A stretch of 62,534 nucleotides of DNA, from positions 1-62,534 of the forward strand of contig JACRQG010000050.1 of NCBI GenBank assembly GCA_016222805.1, given 5' to 3'. The translations under genes were made by a program, and so were the position numbers. Below the pieces are notes generated by a model. That model was not told the origin of the DNA. It saw nothing but the letters and a program-made list of their open reading frames with translations, and did not search any database. This document shows, piece after piece, positions 7,844 through 16,234 of this stretch; positions within the stretch are counted from its first letter, which is position 1; each line of letters begins with the position of its first letter. This DNA comes from Verrucomicrobiota bacterium. Its GTDB lineage: Bacteria; Verrucomicrobiota; Verrucomicrobiia; Opitutales; Opitutaceae.

Positions 7844-9418
7844 ATGCGTGGCCCCAACTACACGAGGTGGTGGGCGATCGCAGCCGCTCTCACCGCACTG
7901 GCCCCCGGCGTCGCGGCGGCTCCGTTGGGCTACCTGGTTCCCCGCCACGCCCGCGAGGTCGACTCCTCCCCCTGGGGAGTGCAGTCGGGCGACAAGGCGC
8001 GGGTGCAGCTGTTCGACCGCGCCGGCGAACTCGGAGTGAAGTGGACCCGTTTCCTCGCGGCCTGGCCGGCCATCGAGCGGGAGAAGGGTCGTTACGACTT
8101 TTCGTCGATCGACGGTCCGGTGAACGCCGCCCGGGCGAATGGCCTCACGCCGTTCGTCTGTCTCTCCAGCGGCAATCGGTTGTACTCGGAACCGATTCCG
8201 CATCCCGATCCGAACTGGCGCCTGATCTACGGGGTCAAACCGGCCCCGCCGATCCTCGACGAGGCGGCAACCGCGGCGTGGTTGCGGTACGTCGACGCGG
8301 TCGTCGCGCGGGCCAAGGATCGTGTGAGCCATTGGGAAATCTGGAACGAGCCCAATCATCATGCCTATTGGGGAGTGGCGCCGGACGCCGCGGCCTACGG
8401 GCGCCTGGTGCGGCTGACCGCCGCCCGGATTCGCGCGGCCCAACCCGGGGCGGTGATCCTCGCCGGGGCCCTCGCGGGACTCGATCCGAAGTTCATCGAG
8501 GGCTTCCTGCGCGAGGACACGGCGCGGCAGATCGACGTCGTCTCCTTCCACAATTACGCCGCGCTGCCGGAGGCGCGCATCTATTTCGCCGACGAAACCT
8601 GGTCGGTGCTCCGCGCCCACAACCCGCGGCTCCGGCTGTGGCAGGGGGAGTGCGGCTATGGGTCGCACAGCAGCACGAAGGATTTCCGGGGTACCAGTCC
8701 GTGGGGACTCACCGTCCAGGCCAAGTGGCTCCTGCGGCAGGCGTTGGTCGACACCTGGCACATGCGGGCCGAGGTGTCCGTGTATTTCAAGCTGTTCGAC
8801 GGAGGCAGCCGCGCCGACCGGCAGGAGCGCCCGGAGCTAGCGCCGGTGGATCGTGTCCTGGGATTTCCTGCCGAACCGACCGGCCGGCGGGTTCGGGGCA
8901 AGGGCGTGAATGAGAAGTGCCTCCTGGCCAATCCCGACCTCACTCCCAAGCCGGCCTACCATGCCTATCGCAACCTCACGGCCCTGTTTGATGGTCGCTA
9001 CCGGCGGGTCGAGCTGGACAACCGACGGGCCGTGCACGTGCTCGCGGAAGGGCAGTTCGCCGGTGTGGGCGAACACGATGACGCGTATCCTTCGATTCCC
9101 CTGACGGCCGCGTATCGGACGGACGCCGGGGCGGTGCTGATTGGCTACTGGCTGCCATGGCAACCGCAGGAATACACGCCGAAGGCGGCGAGGATTTCGC
9201 TGCGGCTGCCCGCCGGGTTCACCCTGCGCGAACCGGTATTGGTGAACCTGCTGGACGGTGCCGTGCACGCTCTCGCCCAACCGGAACGCGTGGGCGAGGA
9301 GCTGGTCCTGGCAAACCTGCCGATGTTTGATTTCCCGTTGATCGTCGCCGAGCGATCCGAGGTGCGTCTCGGTGTGGACCGAACCACCCCTGCGTACGAG
9401 ACGACGCCGGCCTGGTAG
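7844..9418 (+). CDS. Secreted clan GH-A glycoside hydrolase (GH39-like)
   Basis: A 524-residue exported enzyme with signal peptide MRGPNYTRWWAIAAALTALA...AAA. The TIM barrel carries the clan GH-A acid/base motif WEIWNEPNHH with Glu169, and a probable nucleophile Glu269 in LWQGECGYGS. Early-barrel blocks are LGVKWTRFLAAWPAIEREKG and NGLTPFVCLSSGN, resembling GH39-type beta-xylosidase-like proteins. A C-terminal beta-sandwich follows (LIGYWLPWQPQEYTP, VLVNLLDGAVHAL). The frame is open far upstream, but the ATG at 7844, directly after the TBDR stop, gives the signal peptide. GH family and substrate are not certain from sequence alone. Confidence 0.85.
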   Translation: MRGPNYTRWWAIAAALTALAPGVAAAPLGYLVPRHAREVDSSPWGVQSGDKARVQLFDRAGELGVKWTRFLAAWPAIEREKGRYDFSSIDGPVNAARANGLTPFVCLSSGNRLYSEPIPHPDPNWRLIYGVKPAPPILDEAATAAWLRYVDAVVARAKDRVSHWEIWNEPNHHAYWGVAPDAAAYGRLVRLTAARIRAAQPGAVILAGALAGLDPKFIEGFLREDTARQIDVVSFHNYAALPEARIYFADETWSVLRAHNPRLRLWQGECGYGSHSSTKDFRGTSPWGLTVQAKWLLRQALVDTWHMRAEVSVYFKLFDGGSRADRQERPELAPVDRVLGFPAEPTGRRVRGKGVNEKCLLANPDLTPKPAYHAYRNLTALFDGRYRRVELDNRRAVHVLAEGQFAGVGEHDDAYPSIPLTAAYRTDAGAVLIGYWLPWQPQEYTPKAARISLRLPAGFTLREPVLVNLLDGAVHALAQPERVGEELVLANLPMFDFPLIVAERSEVRLGVDRTTPAYETTPAW

Positions 9419-9799
9419 AGGGACCGGGACCGGTCGGGGAGGGTCCTCCGGCTACTGGTTAACGCCGTTGATCACGCCGAAACAAGTAAGCGGCAAACCT
9501 CGTCCGGATTACAGAAATGACCGACGGGAAGAGGGTGCGATCGCTGATCTGCGTGCGGATCGTCTTGTGCCAGGCGTCGCCACCGCGGCCTCTTGTGAGG
9601 CGTAGCTGAGGAAGACCGCAGCGGGAGCGGAGGCAGACCTGGGGCAGGTGGGCGGCGCGAACTCTCGCCACCCCATGCCAGTCGCTCAACGCCCGATCTG
9701 GGGATCGAACGTGGTCTTGTGGCGGGGGATGTTCGCCGGGTGGATGCAAATAGGGCCCGGGCGGAGCGGTAGACCCAGTCCGAATTTGGCTGCGGCGGG
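9419..9799. other. Gene-free gap with degraded repeats
   Basis: There is no credible gene in this 381-bp gap between two converging genes. It opens with an imperfect GC-rich hairpin around 9419-9450 containing the palindrome GACCGGTC, which may help terminate the glycosidase transcript but has no T-run. Around 9500-9535 is a stretch with ATTACAGAAATGACCGACGG that looks like a worn-down dispersed repeat. A REP copy follows at 9648-9674. The rest shows nothing recognisable. Confidence 0.5.
9648..9674 (+). repeat. REP-like palindrome copy (GTGG head, family B)
   Basis: The 15-mer GTGGGCGGCGCGAAC is identical to the head of the REP at 48368-48382 in another intergenic gap. The trailing half (CTCTCGCCACC) is decayed compared with other family B copies. 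Confidence 0.55.
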
Positions 9800-11278
9800 T
9801 CAGAAGTACTTCTTCACGATCCACTCCGGCTGCCACTGGTCGGGCTTGCGCTCCTTGCCGGTGAGGTCGAGGCGTGGGGGCGGAGTGCTGGCGGCGGGCA
9901 GGGCGAGCGTGTCGCCAACCCGGGCCTGCCAGGCTTTCAGCAGACCGGTCAGGCGGGCGATGTGGGCCGCGTTGGCGGGGTCGTCATAGACGCTCTTCGT
10001 CTCGTTGGGATCATTCTGCAGATCGAAAAGCTGGATGTAGTTGATTTTCGGATAGCAGATTAGCTTCCAGCGCTCATCCCGCACGGCGCGCTGCACCTGG
10101 ATGTAGGGCAGGAAGGCCGAATCGCGAATCCGCTCGCGCCGCCCCTCCCAGATTGGGCGCAGGCTTTCGCCGAAGAGCCCGGCGGGCGGAGTCAGGCCCG
10201 CCAGCTCGCACAGGGTCGGATAGAGATCGAAGTGATAGGTAAAGGCCGAGGAGGATCGTCCGGCCGGCAGGCCGCGGCCCGCGAGGATGAGGGGCACGCG
10301 CATGCTGTGTTCAAACGCGCTTTGCTTGCCGAGGAGGCCGTGGCTGCCGAGCGCGAGGCCGTTGTCGGCTGCGTAGACGATCAGCGTGTTCTCGAACTGG
10401 CCGGATTTCCGCAGGGCCGCCAGGATGCGGCCGACCTGCGCGTCGAGATGTTCGACCATGGCGTAATACTCCGCCAGCTGGTCGCGGATCACCGCCTCGG
10501 TGCGCGGCCACGCGGCCAGGTTTTCGTCGCGGCCGCCGTTCATCGCGCCGTTGTCGAAGGGAAGCTGCGGCAGGAAGTTCGGCGGCAAGGGCGGGCGGCG
10601 GGTGTAGTTTGCGGGATAACCGGGCGGCGGCTGACGCGGGTCGTGTGGCGCGGTGAAGGCCGTGTAGAGGAAGAACGGCTTCTTGCCGTCGTGCCTTTCC
10701 AGGAAGCGGATGGCGGCATCGGCAAAGAGCTCGCTGGAGAACTTCTCGCCGGCGCGCGGTTCGGTCAGCTTGCCGTCGGCGCCGAGATCGCGGATCGGCA
10801 CCTTGGTGTGGTCGGACATGCCGCCAAACATCACTGCTTCGCCCTGTTGGAAGGCCCGCAGCCACGAGGGCTGCCCATTGTGCCACTTGCCGGTGCCGAA
10901 GGTGACGTAGCCGTTTTCACCCAGAAACTCCGGCAGCAGTTTCTCCCCGGCGAGGGTGTTGGTGTTGATGTGGAACCAGGTCTTGCCGGTCATCAGCATG
11001 GCGCGGCTCGGCACGCAGACCGCGCCGCTGTTGCTGCCAAACGTGTAGTGCTGGCGGAAGCTGAAGCCAGAGCGCACGAGCGAATCGAGGTGCGGCGTGC
11101 GAATGCCGGGGTTGCCGTGGGCGGCGATGGTGTCGGCCCGCTGATCGTCGGCGAAAAGGAAGAGGATATTGGGCCGGGCAGCGGCCGACCCGGCGGCGAA
11201 GGCGCAGGTGGCGGCAATCCCGCAGGCCGCGCCAATCAGGTGAAGCCGAAGGACTGGAAACAGGATGGAGGTGCGCAT
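9800..11278 (-). CDS. Secreted S1-family sulfatase
   Basis: A 492-residue exported sulfatase that would remove sulfate esters from carbohydrate. A signal peptide (MRTSILFPVL...AAA) leads into PNILFLFADDQRAD, the metal-binding Asp pair. The formylglycine site is CVPSR (Cys88-Arg92), a canonical C-x-P-x-R motif. Further family blocks are GTGKWHNGQ, LIVYAADNGLALGSHGLLGKQ and SMRVPLILAG. The frame extends upstream to 11770, but only the ATG at 11278 gives a signal peptide; a pyrimidine tract (CTTCCCTCCTCC) precedes it. It is encoded after the esterase gene, in the same direction. The maturation enzyme that converts Cys to formylglycine is not in this window. Confidence 0.93.
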   Translation of the reverse strand: MRTSILFPVLRLHLIGAACGIAATCAFAAGSAAARPNILFLFADDQRADTIAAHGNPGIRTPHLDSLVRSGFSFRQHYTFGSNSGAVCVPSRAMLMTGKTWFHINTNTLAGEKLLPEFLGENGYVTFGTGKWHNGQPSWLRAFQQGEAVMFGGMSDHTKVPIRDLGADGKLTEPRAGEKFSSELFADAAIRFLERHDGKKPFFLYTAFTAPHDPRQPPPGYPANYTRRPPLPPNFLPQLPFDNGAMNGGRDENLAAWPRTEAVIRDQLAEYYAMVEHLDAQVGRILAALRKSGQFENTLIVYAADNGLALGSHGLLGKQSAFEHSMRVPLILAGRGLPAGRSSSAFTYHFDLYPTLCELAGLTPPAGLFGESLRPIWEGRRERIRDSAFLPYIQVQRAVRDERWKLICYPKINYIQLFDLQNDPNETKSVYDDPANAAHIARLTGLLKAWQARVGDTLALPAASTPPPRLDLTGKERKPDQWQPEWIVKKYF

Positions 11279-11379
11279 GGAGGAGGGAAGACGGTCTGGA
11301 GACAGAAGGCGAAACGGTGGGTGGTCGGTGCCCGGTGATCCGCCGAGGGAGGTCGACGGCGAGGCTGGCGCAGCGGTCG

Positions 11380-12288
11380 TTACCTTGAAGGCGCAGCGAT
11401 CCAGCCGAGAGAGACGAAGAACTGGTCCATGGCCGCGAGGGTTTCGGCATAGCGGCCGCCGGCCCGTCCGTAGTTGAAGAAGCCATGAGCCTGGCCCTCG
11501 TAGCCGACGAGTTCGCAGCGATTGCCGGCGGCCTGCATGGCGCGGGCGAACGCCTCCGCTGTCGCGTAGGGCACGGTGGTGTCGGCCTTGCCGTGGAAGA
11601 TGATGGTTGGCGGTGCTCCGCGCTTGACGTGGTGCGCGGGCGAGAACGACTCCGGCGCGGTGCCGAAACGCTCGGCGGAAACGCGTTCGGAGTTGAGCGG
11701 CGCGGCCAGGCCGGGCAACGGCGCCAGGACGAGGGCGGGATTGAAGAGCGCGAGGGCGTTGGGCAGGCAACTCACGGAGCGGTCGTCGGCCGGATCGTCA
11801 AAGCCGGGCACGGTGGCCGTTGCGGCGGCGAGATGGCCGCCTGCGGAACCCCCACCCGCGGCGATGCGCTTCGGGTCAATCCCCAGGCGGGCGGCGTGAG
11901 CCCGCACCCACCGCAGCGCCGACTTGGCGTCGGCCAGGCACGCCGTCGGTTTCACGCCGTGCCGGGAGCCGACGCGGTAATCGGCGGTGATGGCGACCAT
12001 GCCCCGGGCCGCAAGGTGCCGGCACTGCCGCTCAAACTGCGCCGGCGAACCGTTGGTCCAGCCGCCGCCAAAGAAGAAGACCACGGCGGGACGGTCGGCT
12101 TTGGGGCCGGTGGCGGGCTCGAAGACGTGCAACGTGAGCTTCACGTCGCCGACGGTCTTGTAGACCTCGACCCGCGCTCCGTCGAACCGGGGTGGATACG
12201 TGAAACCGCCGCGCTTGTCCGCGGCGGTCAACCCGGCGGCGGTGCCGAGGATGAGAAGGAAAGGGACGAAGACGCGAACCGGAGGCAT
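11380..12288 (-). CDS. Secreted alpha/beta-hydrolase esterase (acetyl-xylan-esterase-like)
   Basis: A 302-residue exported esterase, probably removing acyl groups from polysaccharide. Signal peptide at residues 1-23 (MPPVRVFVPFLLILGTAAGLTAA). The catalytic triad is visible as Ser148 in GGGSAGGH, Asp236 in KADTTVP and His268 in GQAHGFF. The oxyanion-hole block reads FFGGGWTNG where most relatives have HGGGW, so the first His is replaced by Phe; this is typical of some BD-FAE-like esterases but worth noting. The ATG at 12288 is chosen because it opens the signal peptide. It lies between a GH140-like gene and a sulfatase gene, all co-directional. Confidence 0.87.
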   Translation of the reverse strand: MPPVRVFVPFLLILGTAAGLTAADKRGGFTYPPRFDGARVEVYKTVGDVKLTLHVFEPATGPKADRPAVVFFFGGGWTNGSPAQFERQCRHLAARGMVAITADYRVGSRHGVKPTACLADAKSALRWVRAHAARLGIDPKRIAAGGGSAGGHLAAATATVPGFDDPADDRSVSCLPNALALFNPALVLAPLPGLAAPLNSERVSAERFGTAPESFSPAHHVKRGAPPTIIFHGKADTTVPYATAEAFARAMQAAGNRCELVGYEGQAHGFFNYGRAGGRYAETLAAMDQFFVSLGWIAAPSR

Positions 12289-12405
12289 GGGGTGAAGGGA
12301 GGGGGCGGTAACAAACGAACGGGAGGTGACAGACAGACGGTAGTGGTTTGGGCGGCCGATCGCCACCGATTACTCTGCACAGGTCCAGAATCTGGAACCA
12401 AAGGT

Positions 12406-13920
12406 TCAGGGCGCGAGGCCCACGCCAGGGGGTGGGTAGTTCCGCGCTGCGTCGTCGAGCGCCAGCACCAGGTCGGTGCCAAAGCCGCCGTGCGGGTGCG
12501 GAGTGAACGCGCGGGTGCCGGTGTTGGCGAAGGTCCCGATCTTCTCCGCCGCGCCATTGCGGGGATTGAACCACCAGGCGGTGACCTCGGAGCCGGAGAT
12601 CTTGCCGAGGTTCACGGTGAAGGAGCGTCCCTGCGCGCTGTAAATGAAGGCATAGTCTCTTCCGCGGGTGGCGGCGAGGTGGTCCGGGCCGCGCAAGGGA
12701 TCCACCACGAGGGACTGGTCGGGAACCCGCTCAAGCATCGGGCGCGATTCGATCAAGGCGCGGAGGAAACGCATCTGCGTGCCGCCCGGGCGATGGAGGG
12801 CTTCCGGCCAGTAGGTGAGGGGCCCATTCACGGGCTTCCGCCCCGGAGCGGCCATCTGCCAGACGGTGTGGTTCCCGTAGGTGTGGCCGCAGGCGCCACT
12901 GAACACGTGCCAGTAGGCGCGCTGGCGGACATGGGCGTCGAAGGAGTAACCGAGTTCCTTCGCCGCCCGGAAACCAATCGGGTGATCCTCGTAGAGCGGT
13001 TCACCGTCGATCACGGGTTTGACTGGGGTGCGCCCATAGTCCTCGGCGATCCTCTGCCACGAGGTCTTCTGGCCCGGCGCCGAGGGCACCGGACTGTGGC
13101 CGGTCTGCTGCAGGTTGAAGTCGAGCCAGGGTTCGTGGTGGAACCACTGCGAAGAGGACTGGCTGCCACTGGGGTGAAAGGTGATCAGGTGCCTCCCGGC
13201 ATCTCCCCGGCGCAAGCCCTGCGCGAGGGCGTGGGTGATCTCGCGGTGGCGATCGTTTTCCACGGGGCGATCGCCGCCCAGGATCCAAATAATGGCGCGG
13301 CCGGCGTATCGTCGGCCGATCCACTCGCCGTACGCGGCGGCGTTGGCGGGCGTGAAGACCTCCGGCCCGGTGCCCCATTTCTTGTTCCATTTGTCGCCCC
13401 AGGTGGGAAGGAGGCCGACGTACATCCCGCGGCGGTTGGCTTCGGTGACGACAAAGTCGACGTGATCCCAGTAGTCGTAGGCGGTGGCTCCCGCGGGGTC
13501 GTCACCGGGAGTGATTGCCGGGCGAGTGGGGTCGTTTTCGAGCAACGGCAGGTCGCCGTAGGGGTTGGGCTGAGTCAGGCCGTCGAATTCCGCGAGTGCC
13601 ACCGCCTGGATGACGTTGTAACCCTGCTGGGCGCGCGTCTCCAGATAGGCCGTGGCGTCGGCGCGATCGAGGCGGTGGAAGATTTCCCACGCGGTGTCGG
13701 CCAGCCAGAAGAAAGGGCGCCCCTCCGCGGTGACCAGGAAACGCTGGTTGGTGCTGACCCGCAGCGTGGGCAAGGTGGGTGCCGGCGCTGCAGACGCGTC
13801 CGAGAGTACCAGCCCCAGAAGAGCGAACAGGGTCGAAAGCCCGGCTCTCCGCGCAAGCGCGGGTGCGGCGGTCTGCTCGCGTCGAGAGAAGGGCAAGGGA
13901 TGCGGGAATGAGTCCACCAT
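12406..13920 (-). CDS. GH140-like (DUF4038) secreted glycoside hydrolase
   Basis: A 504-residue exported enzyme. After an arginine-containing signal region (about residues 1-46) the DUF4038 TIM-barrel begins with FFWLADTAWEIFHRLDR and continues with GYNVIQAVALAEFDG, RGMYVGLLPTWGDKW, AIIWILGGDRPVEND, LITFHPSG and PVIDGEPLYEDHP. A C-terminal collagen-binding-like beta domain follows (DYAFIYSAQGRSFTVNLGKI, AWWFNPRNG). This layout is that of GH140, whose founding member is an apiosidase acting on rhamnogalacturonan II. Assignment to the family is strong; apiose specificity is inferred. The ATG at 13920 gives the signal region. The gene follows the GH120-like gene by 66 bp. Confidence 0.88.
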   Translation of the reverse strand: MVDSFPHPLPFSRREQTAAPALARRAGLSTLFALLGLVLSDASAAPAPTLPTLRVSTNQRFLVTAEGRPFFWLADTAWEIFHRLDRADATAYLETRAQQGYNVIQAVALAEFDGLTQPNPYGDLPLLENDPTRPAITPGDDPAGATAYDYWDHVDFVVTEANRRGMYVGLLPTWGDKWNKKWGTGPEVFTPANAAAYGEWIGRRYAGRAIIWILGGDRPVENDRHREITHALAQGLRRGDAGRHLITFHPSGSQSSSQWFHHEPWLDFNLQQTGHSPVPSAPGQKTSWQRIAEDYGRTPVKPVIDGEPLYEDHPIGFRAAKELGYSFDAHVRQRAYWHVFSGACGHTYGNHTVWQMAAPGRKPVNGPLTYWPEALHRPGGTQMRFLRALIESRPMLERVPDQSLVVDPLRGPDHLAATRGRDYAFIYSAQGRSFTVNLGKISGSEVTAWWFNPRNGAAEKIGTFANTGTRAFTPHPHGGFGTDLVLALDDAARNYPPPGVGLAP

Positions 13921-13986
13921 CGGAATCAGGGGAGGAGGTTGGTTGCGCGACTGGCTGCCGGCGAGTGTCGTTGAAATCAAGCGGAG

Positions 13987-15912
13987 CTACCAGAGTTTGA
14001 TCCGCTGCACGCCGGAGCCGGGGGCCTCGATCGGACCCGACGTGGGCCGGATGGCCGGGCGGGCCTTGCCCAGGTAGTCGGTGGACAGCACCAGCGCGGT
14101 GCCGTCGCGGTTTTCGAAGGGAACATTGGGCACACGGGCGCGGCCCAGCAGGGCGGTCGTCACGGGCTGGGTGGAGGCTTGCGCCAGTTCCGGAGGAAAC
14201 TGGATCTCCAGGAAGACGCGGTCGCCTTCCTCGACGAGTCGGACCTGGGGGTCGAAGTCGGGCCGCGTTACGGCGCCGGTTTCGCGGGCGGAGGGGCGGG
14301 CGCTGCGCAGGTACACGTTGCCGGCGGCGGGCGACGGGTGTTCGCGTGTGTCGTAGACCCAGGTGCCGAAGCCGATGTGGCGCTGGGTGCGGGTACCGGC
14401 GGTGTCCTTCTTTGGCGCGGCGCGTTCCGGGGCGGTGCCGACAAAGACGTTGTTGTACCAGCGATTGTCTCCGCCCGGGATGTTCACGCGATCTACGACG
14501 GAGGTGTCGTGCGCGGGATGATAGGGGGTCACACGTCGGAGTTCCTGGGCGGCGTCGATCACCCCGGTGAACAGATTGTGGGCATAGGCTCCGCCCTGAG
14601 ACCAGTCGCGCAGCGAAGTGGGGGAGAGAAAGAAGTTGTGGTCGACCACGAAGGGACCGTGGTTCACCTCGACGAAAAGATCGTCGGTGGTGTTGTCGTA
14701 GCAGAGATTGCGCTCGATCCGGGTACCCTGGGCCATCCAGTCCATCCACAGCCCGCGGCCGGCGTTGTGAATGCGGTTGCGGGAGATGACCACGTCGATG
14801 GCGGCGTGCAACTTGATGCCGGCGATCTCCGCACCGGCGAACTGCCGCTTCGTCCAGATCGAGTGAAGGTGGTTGTCCGTCAGGGTGCTGAACACGGCCC
14901 CGAGGCTGCCGCAGATTCCCGTCTGCTCGCAGTGGGAGATGACGTTGTGGCGCACCACGTGGCCGCCGATCCGGGCGCGGGACCAGCCGATGGCGAGGGC
15001 GCGATCGATCACCTCGTTGTAGTGGAGGGCGCCATCCTTGGTGCGGTCGGCGTTCCAGACGTTGTGGCCCGTAGCGCGATCCTTGCCCAGGGTGATGCCG
15101 GAGCATTTCGAGTCGGAGATGATGTTGTGCTCGATGATCCATCCCTTGCTCCAATGCGTGCCGAGCAGGCCGATTTGCTCCGCGGTGGGCGCCGCCCACT
15201 GGGTGGCGGCGTGGGCCATGCGGAAACCGCGCACGGTGATGTAATCACAACCGGGTTTCGCCGGATAGAAGCAGGCGTCGCGGACATTGATCTCCACGAG
15301 TTCGCGGTTCGGGTCGCGGCCGTGGAAGTTGGCGTAGAGGTAGGTGTGCTGCGCGTCGACCTCGCAGAACCACGTCCAGCGCGATCCCTCGGGGTCGCGA
15401 CTCTCGGGATGGGGCTGCGGATTCAGCACCCGTTCGAGCAGGTGGGATTCGTAGAGGGACTTGCCGTTGAGGTAGACTTCGCCGGTGTGGTGCGGGCGGC
15501 CCTTGTCCGTGAACCAGTCGCCGTTGATGAGATCCTTGTACGGATGGTATTTTCCAAAGAGCGCGTTGGGAACGACCGCCTTCCAGACGCTGCCGAGAAA
15601 GGGCTTCCAGTCGCGCACGACTTCCGAGCCCTTGAGGATTACGGTCTCGCCCGGAGCAGCTTGGTAGGTGATCCGCTGGGAGTCCGAGGTGCCGCCGCGG
15701 GGCGGCGTCACCCGCTCGCGATACGTGCCGGCGTGGACGGTGATGGTGTCACCGGCTTGGGCGCGGTTCGCGGCGGCGGAGATGGTCCGCAACGGCTCGG
15801 CAGCTGATCCTGGGGCGGAATCGTTGCCCGCCGGCGAGACGTGGAGTTCGCGGGCGGCCAGGGCCGGAAGGAGGCTGCCCAGTGCCAGGAGACAGGCGGA
15901 GCGGAAGTGCAT
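13987..15912 (-). CDS. GH120-like beta-helix glycosidase (beta-xylosidase family)
   Basis: A 641-residue exported protein with signal peptide MHFRSACLLALGSLLPALAA and a right-handed beta-helix opening with DUF1565-like LHVSPAGNDSAPGS. From memory it tracks the GH120 beta-xylosidase XylC of Thermoanaerobacterium nearly end to end: GDTITVHAGTYRERVTPP, DYITVRGFRMAHAAT, HWSKGWIIEHNIISDSKCSG, AGIKLHAAIDVVISRNRIH. The GH120 nucleophile and acid/base regions are both present, as Asp391 in GLWMDWMAQGTR and Glu415 in DLFVEVNHGP. The frame runs upstream to 16140 without a sensible leader; the ATG at 15912 gives the signal peptide. It probably heads the run with the GH140-like, esterase and sulfatase genes. 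Confidence 0.85.
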   Translation of the reverse strand: MHFRSACLLALGSLLPALAARELHVSPAGNDSAPGSAAEPLRTISAAANRAQAGDTITVHAGTYRERVTPPRGGTSDSQRITYQAAPGETVILKGSEVVRDWKPFLGSVWKAVVPNALFGKYHPYKDLINGDWFTDKGRPHHTGEVYLNGKSLYESHLLERVLNPQPHPESRDPEGSRWTWFCEVDAQHTYLYANFHGRDPNRELVEINVRDACFYPAKPGCDYITVRGFRMAHAATQWAAPTAEQIGLLGTHWSKGWIIEHNIISDSKCSGITLGKDRATGHNVWNADRTKDGALHYNEVIDRALAIGWSRARIGGHVVRHNVISHCEQTGICGSLGAVFSTLTDNHLHSIWTKRQFAGAEIAGIKLHAAIDVVISRNRIHNAGRGLWMDWMAQGTRIERNLCYDNTTDDLFVEVNHGPFVVDHNFFLSPTSLRDWSQGGAYAHNLFTGVIDAAQELRRVTPYHPAHDTSVVDRVNIPGGDNRWYNNVFVGTAPERAAPKKDTAGTRTQRHIGFGTWVYDTREHPSPAAGNVYLRSARPSARETGAVTRPDFDPQVRLVEEGDRVFLEIQFPPELAQASTQPVTTALLGRARVPNVPFENRDGTALVLSTDYLGKARPAIRPTSGPIEAPGSGVQRIKLW

Positions 15913-16234
15913 CGGGAGGAGGAGCGACCCGCGCCGGCGAGGCGGAGGCGGCCGCCACCCGACGAGGCGGCGGGATCCTGCCATGGCGGGTTGGAAGCGC
16001 CGAGCGCAAATTCCCACGATCGATGCGCTGGCCGGTGTCGGTGTGCTCGATCTCTTGGTCCAGGCCGGCCTCAGCGAGGCCGGCTGCATCCTGGATGACC
16101 TCGTCCGTTGGTGGCGACCGTGAGTCGCGTGGGGGTGCATGCAGGCTAATAAGGCAGGGCGGCGGTCCTAATTCTCCCGGGAAGCCGGTGCGCGCGCTTG
16201 AAGTCGGATCTCCCGGACCCAGCCTGAGGAGCTT
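15913..16234. other. Divergent intergenic region with one REP
   Basis: This 322-bp gap separates the GH120-like gene (minus) from the cytochrome/propeller gene (plus) and so must hold promoters for both. A REP palindrome lies at 16063-16088. No LacI-type operator or convincing sigma-70 boxes could be seen. Just before the plus-strand gene is TGAGGAGCTT followed by GTG, a clear Shine-Dalgarno. Confidence 0.5.
16063..16088 (-). repeat. REP palindrome, family A (GCAG head)
   Basis: On the minus strand it reads TGCAGCCGGCCTCGCTGAGG and continues into CCGGCC. The stem GCCGGCCTC/GAGGCCGGC is perfect. The head is GCAG rather than GTAG, a one-base decay from the other copies at 48249, 52079, 58564 and 58708. 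Confidence 0.75.

Noticed and set aside
9459-9836. A 125-codon minus-strand frame in the gap before the sulfatase
   Set aside because: It lacks plausible start context and conserved content and is made of repeat-like sequence.
12390-12420. A small hairpin (GGAACC AAA GGTTC) at the end of the GH140-like gene, considered as a terminator
   Set aside because: The stem is short and there is no T-run; the downstream esterase gene is probably read through.
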